Shown here: positions 14,692-16,420 of the stretch, piece after piece | Layout of the letters: every line of letters starts with the position of its first letter | Position numbering within the stretch: position 1 is the first letter of the stretch | Assembly: GCA_965651595.1 (NCBI GenBank) | Contig: CBFGTA010000047.1 | Span: forward strand, 1-16,420 | DNA: 16,420 bases | Direction: 5' to 3' | Source: CBFGTA01 sp965651595 | Lineage (GTDB): Bacteria; Actinomycetota; Actinomycetes; S36-B12; UBA10799 | Made by a program: the position numbers and the translations under genes | The notes under the pieces: model-generated | What the model saw: the letters and a program-made list of their open reading frames with translations, nothing else | Database searches by the model: none | What the model was told of the DNA's origin: nothing

Positions 14692-14750
14692 ATGTCGCGC
14701 TCGACGCGACGTAGGAGCGGAACGACAGTCGCAGCCCTTCGGCTGGCGAC
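14692..14750 (+). promoter_or_regulatory. Two adjacent hairpins in the infC-rpmI spacer
   Basis: Hairpin 1: GTCGCG (14694-14699) pairs with CGCGAC (14705-14710) around a five-base loop, and 14692-14693 with 14711-14712 add an A-U and a U-G pair. Hairpin 2: GTCGCAGCC (14728-14736) pairs with GGCT and GCGAC (14741-14750) around CTTC, with one bulged G at 14745. It ends two bases before the rpmI binding site. Both stems use GTCGC/GCGAC, so arms of one could pair with arms of the other. No T-run follows, so these are not ordinary terminators. Confidence 0.6.
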
Positions 14751-14764
14751 AGAAGGAGATTGAA

Positions 14765-14962
14765 ATGCCGAAGATGAAGACGCATTCGGGCACCAAGAAG
14801 CGTGTGAAAACGACGGGTTCAGGCAAGCTGATGCGCGAGCAGACGAACCGTCGACACCTCTTGGAGCACAAGAGCAGCCGACGTACGCGTCGTCTCGATG
14901 GTGAGCAGCCCATCGCCAAGCAAGACACTAAGCGAGTCCTGCGCCTGCTCGGCAAGCGCTAA
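14765..14962 (+). CDS. rpmI: 50S ribosomal protein L35
   Basis: L35 is a small basic protein of the large ribosomal subunit. The 65-residue sequence starts M-P-K-M-K-T-H-S-G-T-K-K-R and contains the usual G-S-G-K and H-L-L-E-H-K-S stretches, with a basic C-terminus ending G-K-R. Full length for the family. ATG 14765 has AAGGAG at 14753-14758, directly after a stable hairpin whose folding could limit access to it. It lies between infC and rplT in the classical operon order. Confidence 0.97.
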   Translation: MPKMKTHSGTKKRVKTTGSGKLMREQTNRRHLLEHKSSRRTRRLDGEQPIAKQDTKRVLRLLGKR

Positions 14963-14982
14963 CCGACCTGGCTCCGGCGACC

Positions 14983-15005
14983 CCTGGTGTGAGACCCACA
15001 CCAGG
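14983..15005 (+). promoter_or_regulatory. Nine-base-pair hairpin in the rpmI-rplT spacer
   Basis: CCTGGTGTG (14983-14991) and CACACCAGG (14997-15005) form a perfect nine-pair stem with loop AGACC. It lies 20 bases after the rpmI stop and 85 before the rplT start. No T-run follows. It may be an RNA-processing site, a weak attenuator or a protein-binding stem. The eight bases TGGTGTGA also occur in the palindrome upstream of infC (13953-13960). Confidence 0.65.
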
Positions 15006-15090
15006 CGGCCCCGAGAATCGCCCGGCCCGCAATTCCTCACTGACCTGGCCGCCCGCAATGGCAGGCGGCGACCCGAACAAGGAGTAAATG

Positions 15091-15468
15091 ATGGCAAGAG
15101 TCAAGCGCGCGGTTAATGCCCAGAAAAAACGTCGCGAGGTTCTCGAGCAAGCCCGCGGCTACCGGGGGCAGCGCTCTCGCCTGTACCGCAAAGCCAAAGA
15201 GCAAGTCACCCACTCAATGGTCTACGCCTACCGTGACCGCAAGGCACGCAAAGGCGATTTCCGTCGACTGTGGATTCAGCGCATCAACGCTGCCGCTCGC
15301 GCCAACGGAATGACCTACAACCGTTTCATTCAAGGTCTGCGAGCCGCCGACGTCGAGGTGGATCGCCGCATGCTCGCCGAACTCGCTGTCAATGAGCCCG
15401 CTGCCTTCGCCGCTCTGGTCGAGGTGGCGCGCGACGCCGTTGTCACGAGCGATACTCCAGCCGCCTAG
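15091..15468 (+). CDS. rplT: 50S ribosomal protein L20
   Basis: L20 is an early-assembling 23S rRNA-binding protein; in several bacteria it also represses its own operon by binding the mRNA. The 125-residue protein has the long basic N-terminal helix region (M-A-R-V-K-R-A-V, K-K-R-R-E-V-L-E-Q-A-R-G-Y-R-G) and the globular part with L-W-I-Q-R-I-N-A-A-A-R-A-N-G and F-I-Q-G-L. Two ATGs stand in a row; 15091 gives the family start M-A-R and is six bases from AAGGAG (15079-15084), whereas 15088 is only three bases from it. The spacer before it holds a perfect hairpin. tsnR starts 15 bases after the stop. Confidence 0.96.
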   Translation: MARVKRAVNAQKKRREVLEQARGYRGQRSRLYRKAKEQVTHSMVYAYRDRKARKGDFRRLWIQRINAAARANGMTYNRFIQGLRAADVEVDRRMLAELAVNEPAAFAALVEVARDAVVTSDTPAA

Positions 15469-15483
15469 TTCGACAACCCGTTC

Positions 15484-16323
15484 ATGGCGGCAAGTCTCAG
15501 CGCACCTGCGCGCCTTGCGCGTTCGCTGCGTGATGCTCCTGCTCGCCGCGAGACCGGACTCCTGCTCGCCGAAGGCCCCGCCGTTGTCGACGCTGCCCTG
15601 CTAGCAGGGTTTGCGCGTGATCTGTTCGTCGCCGAATCACGTCTCGAGCGCCATCAGGAGTTGGTACGACGGGCCCGAGATGGGGGAGTCACCCCACACG
15701 TCGTCTCGGACGCTGTCCTTGATCGAATATGTTCGACCAGGACTCCCCAGGGTGTGTGCGTCACCTGCGAGTCGCCGGTGCAGGCTTTTTCGAGTGAGCG
15801 GTTGCAGTCGTCGAAGCACGAATCGCACCTGCGGGCCCCAGTGGTTGTCGTAGCGGTCGAAGTGGCCGATCCAGGCAACCTCGGCACGCTCATCCGAGCC
15901 GCTGACGCAGCCGGTGCTGCCGCCGTCGTGTGCGTCGGTGGCGCAGATCCGACCAACCCCAAGGTCGTGCGATCCACCGCCGGGTCAGTATTTACGGTGG
16001 CGCTGCTGAGTGCTGATGAGCCGATGCCGGTGGTTTCCGCCCTTCGCGATGAATGGCGAGCTGCGATTTTGGCGACGACCGGCTCAGGCACAGCCGATCT
16101 ATTTGGAAACGAATGCGCGAGCATACTCGGCAGTTCTGCGCCGGTGGCTTGGCTACTCGGCAACGAGGCTCGCGGGCTTCCCGAACCCCTGATCGCCGAA
16201 GCTGATCTTGCTGTGCGCATACCGTTGATCGGAACGGCCGAGAGCCTCAACGTGAGTATGGCCGCTACCGCATGCCTCTATGAATCCCTCCGGCACCGAT
16301 TGACCTCCATTACGGCCAACTAG
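15484..16323 (+). CDS. tsnR: TrmH/SpoU-family rRNA 2'-O-methyltransferase
   Basis: The protein is a SPOUT-class methyltransferase that probably places a 2'-O-methyl group on 23S rRNA using S-adenosylmethionine. The N-terminal substrate-binding domain (1 to about 100) has the family pattern R-L-A-R-S-L then G-L-L-L-A-E-G-P. The knotted catalytic domain has all three motifs: D-P-G-N-L-G-T-L-I-R-A-A-D at 129-141 (Asn132, Arg138), L-L-G-N-E-A-R-G-L at 224-232 and I-P-L-I-G-T-A-E-S-L-N-V-S-M-A at 246-260. It has 279 residues, normal length. It follows infC-rpmI-rplT as tsnR does in Mycobacterium tuberculosis; that name comes from thiostrepton-resistance methylases, but resistance cannot be inferred. 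No clear binding site precedes the ATG, so translation probably depends on ribosomes ending rplT. Confidence 0.88.
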   Translation: MAASLSAPARLARSLRDAPARRETGLLLAEGPAVVDAALLAGFARDLFVAESRLERHQELVRRARDGGVTPHVVSDAVLDRICSTRTPQGVCVTCESPVQAFSSERLQSSKHESHLRAPVVVVAVEVADPGNLGTLIRAADAAGAAAVVCVGGADPTNPKVVRSTAGSVFTVALLSADEPMPVVSALRDEWRAAILATTGSGTADLFGNECASILGSSAPVAWLLGNEARGLPEPLIAEADLAVRIPLIGTAESLNVSMAATACLYESLRHRLTSITAN

Positions 16324-16373
16324 GCCTGCACTGGGTCAGTTGAGGGATGTGACTCATGCCTGCGTTGCTACCA

Positions 16374-16415
16374 GGGTGGTGGGGGTGTGGGTGGTGGGGG
16401 TTTGATGTGGGTGGG
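16374..16415 (+). other. G-rich, quadruplex-capable tract at the right edge
   Basis: Within the gene-free 97 bases after tsnR the plus strand carries six G-runs of three to five (16374-16376, 16381-16385, 16389-16391, 16396-16400, 16409-16411, 16413-16415) separated mostly by TGGT, TGT and similar short loops, with almost no C. The first four runs satisfy the usual G-quadruplex pattern. The tract continues to the end of the window and may be part of a longer repeat or of a Pro/Thr/His-rich coding end on the minus strand. Confidence 0.6.
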
Positions 16416-16420
16416 TTGGA

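Noticed and set aside
15088..15090. First ATG of rplT
   Set aside because: Only three bases from the binding site and it adds a Met before the universal M-A-R start.
16354..16420. C-terminal end of a minus-strand gene entering from the right
   Set aside because: A Pro/Thr/His-rich frame closes at 16354-16356, but any G-rich tract gives this, and only 21 codons are visible.
1..16420. Phage, transposon, CRISPR, toxin-antitoxin or biosynthetic-cluster signals
   Set aside because: No integrase, transposase, terminal repeats, spaced repeat array or atypical gene set was found; apart from short repeats the window is housekeeping DNA.

Overview
The window is about 60-65% GC by eye and reads as an actinobacterial chromosome core region. 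The evidence is a PriA that has lost its helicase motifs, a long-form HisG starting L-R-V-A-V-P-N-K-G, an AccD3-like fused carboxyltransferase, the SseB-family/DUF1844/infC neighbourhood, infC-rpmI-rplT-tsnR in mycobacterial order, many GTG starts and one apparently leaderless promoter. I cannot name a genus. I see no phage, transposon, CRISPR array, tRNA or rRNA, and base usage looks even throughout.

Layout. (1) 88-5242: replication restart and translation maturation: priA, def, fmt, rsmB. def/fmt/rsmB overlap and look co-transcribed. (2) 5362-9751: rpe and the complete riboflavin pathway ribD, ribE (synthase), ribBA, ribH. Rpe interconverts ribulose-5-phosphate, the carbon precursor used by RibBA, so it fits the cluster. 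(3) 9748-10972: hisE and hisG, the first two histidine steps. hisE is translationally coupled to ribH. (4) 10985-13433: an AccD3-like carboxyltransferase and an SseB-family protein with overlapping reading frames. (5) 13523-13921, minus strand: a DUF1844 protein, the only convincing reverse-strand gene. (6) 14117-16323: infC, rpmI, rplT and a SpoU-class rRNA methyltransferase (tsnR).

How the parts work together. Def and Fmt are opposite ends of the N-formylmethionine cycle. RsmB modifies 16S rRNA and the TsnR-like enzyme probably modifies 23S rRNA. IF-3, L35 and L20 form the classical infC operon. RibBA makes both riboflavin precursors, RibD processes the pyrimidine, and RibH and RibE complete the vitamin. 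A chain of 4-nt stop/start overlaps joins ribE-ribBA-ribH-hisE. No gene-free stretch exceeds 300 bases.

Most of the window is ordinary housekeeping DNA and I found no new multi-gene system. The signals most worth checking are regulatory: infC almost certainly starts at ATC (14117); its leader carries a 29-bp imperfect palindrome; the infC-rpmI and rpmI-rplT spacers carry clear hairpins, with arms that could re-pair or that repeat a leader sequence; and rpe looks leaderless. Together these suggest a possible structured autoregulatory RNA in the infC operon, which is an inference.
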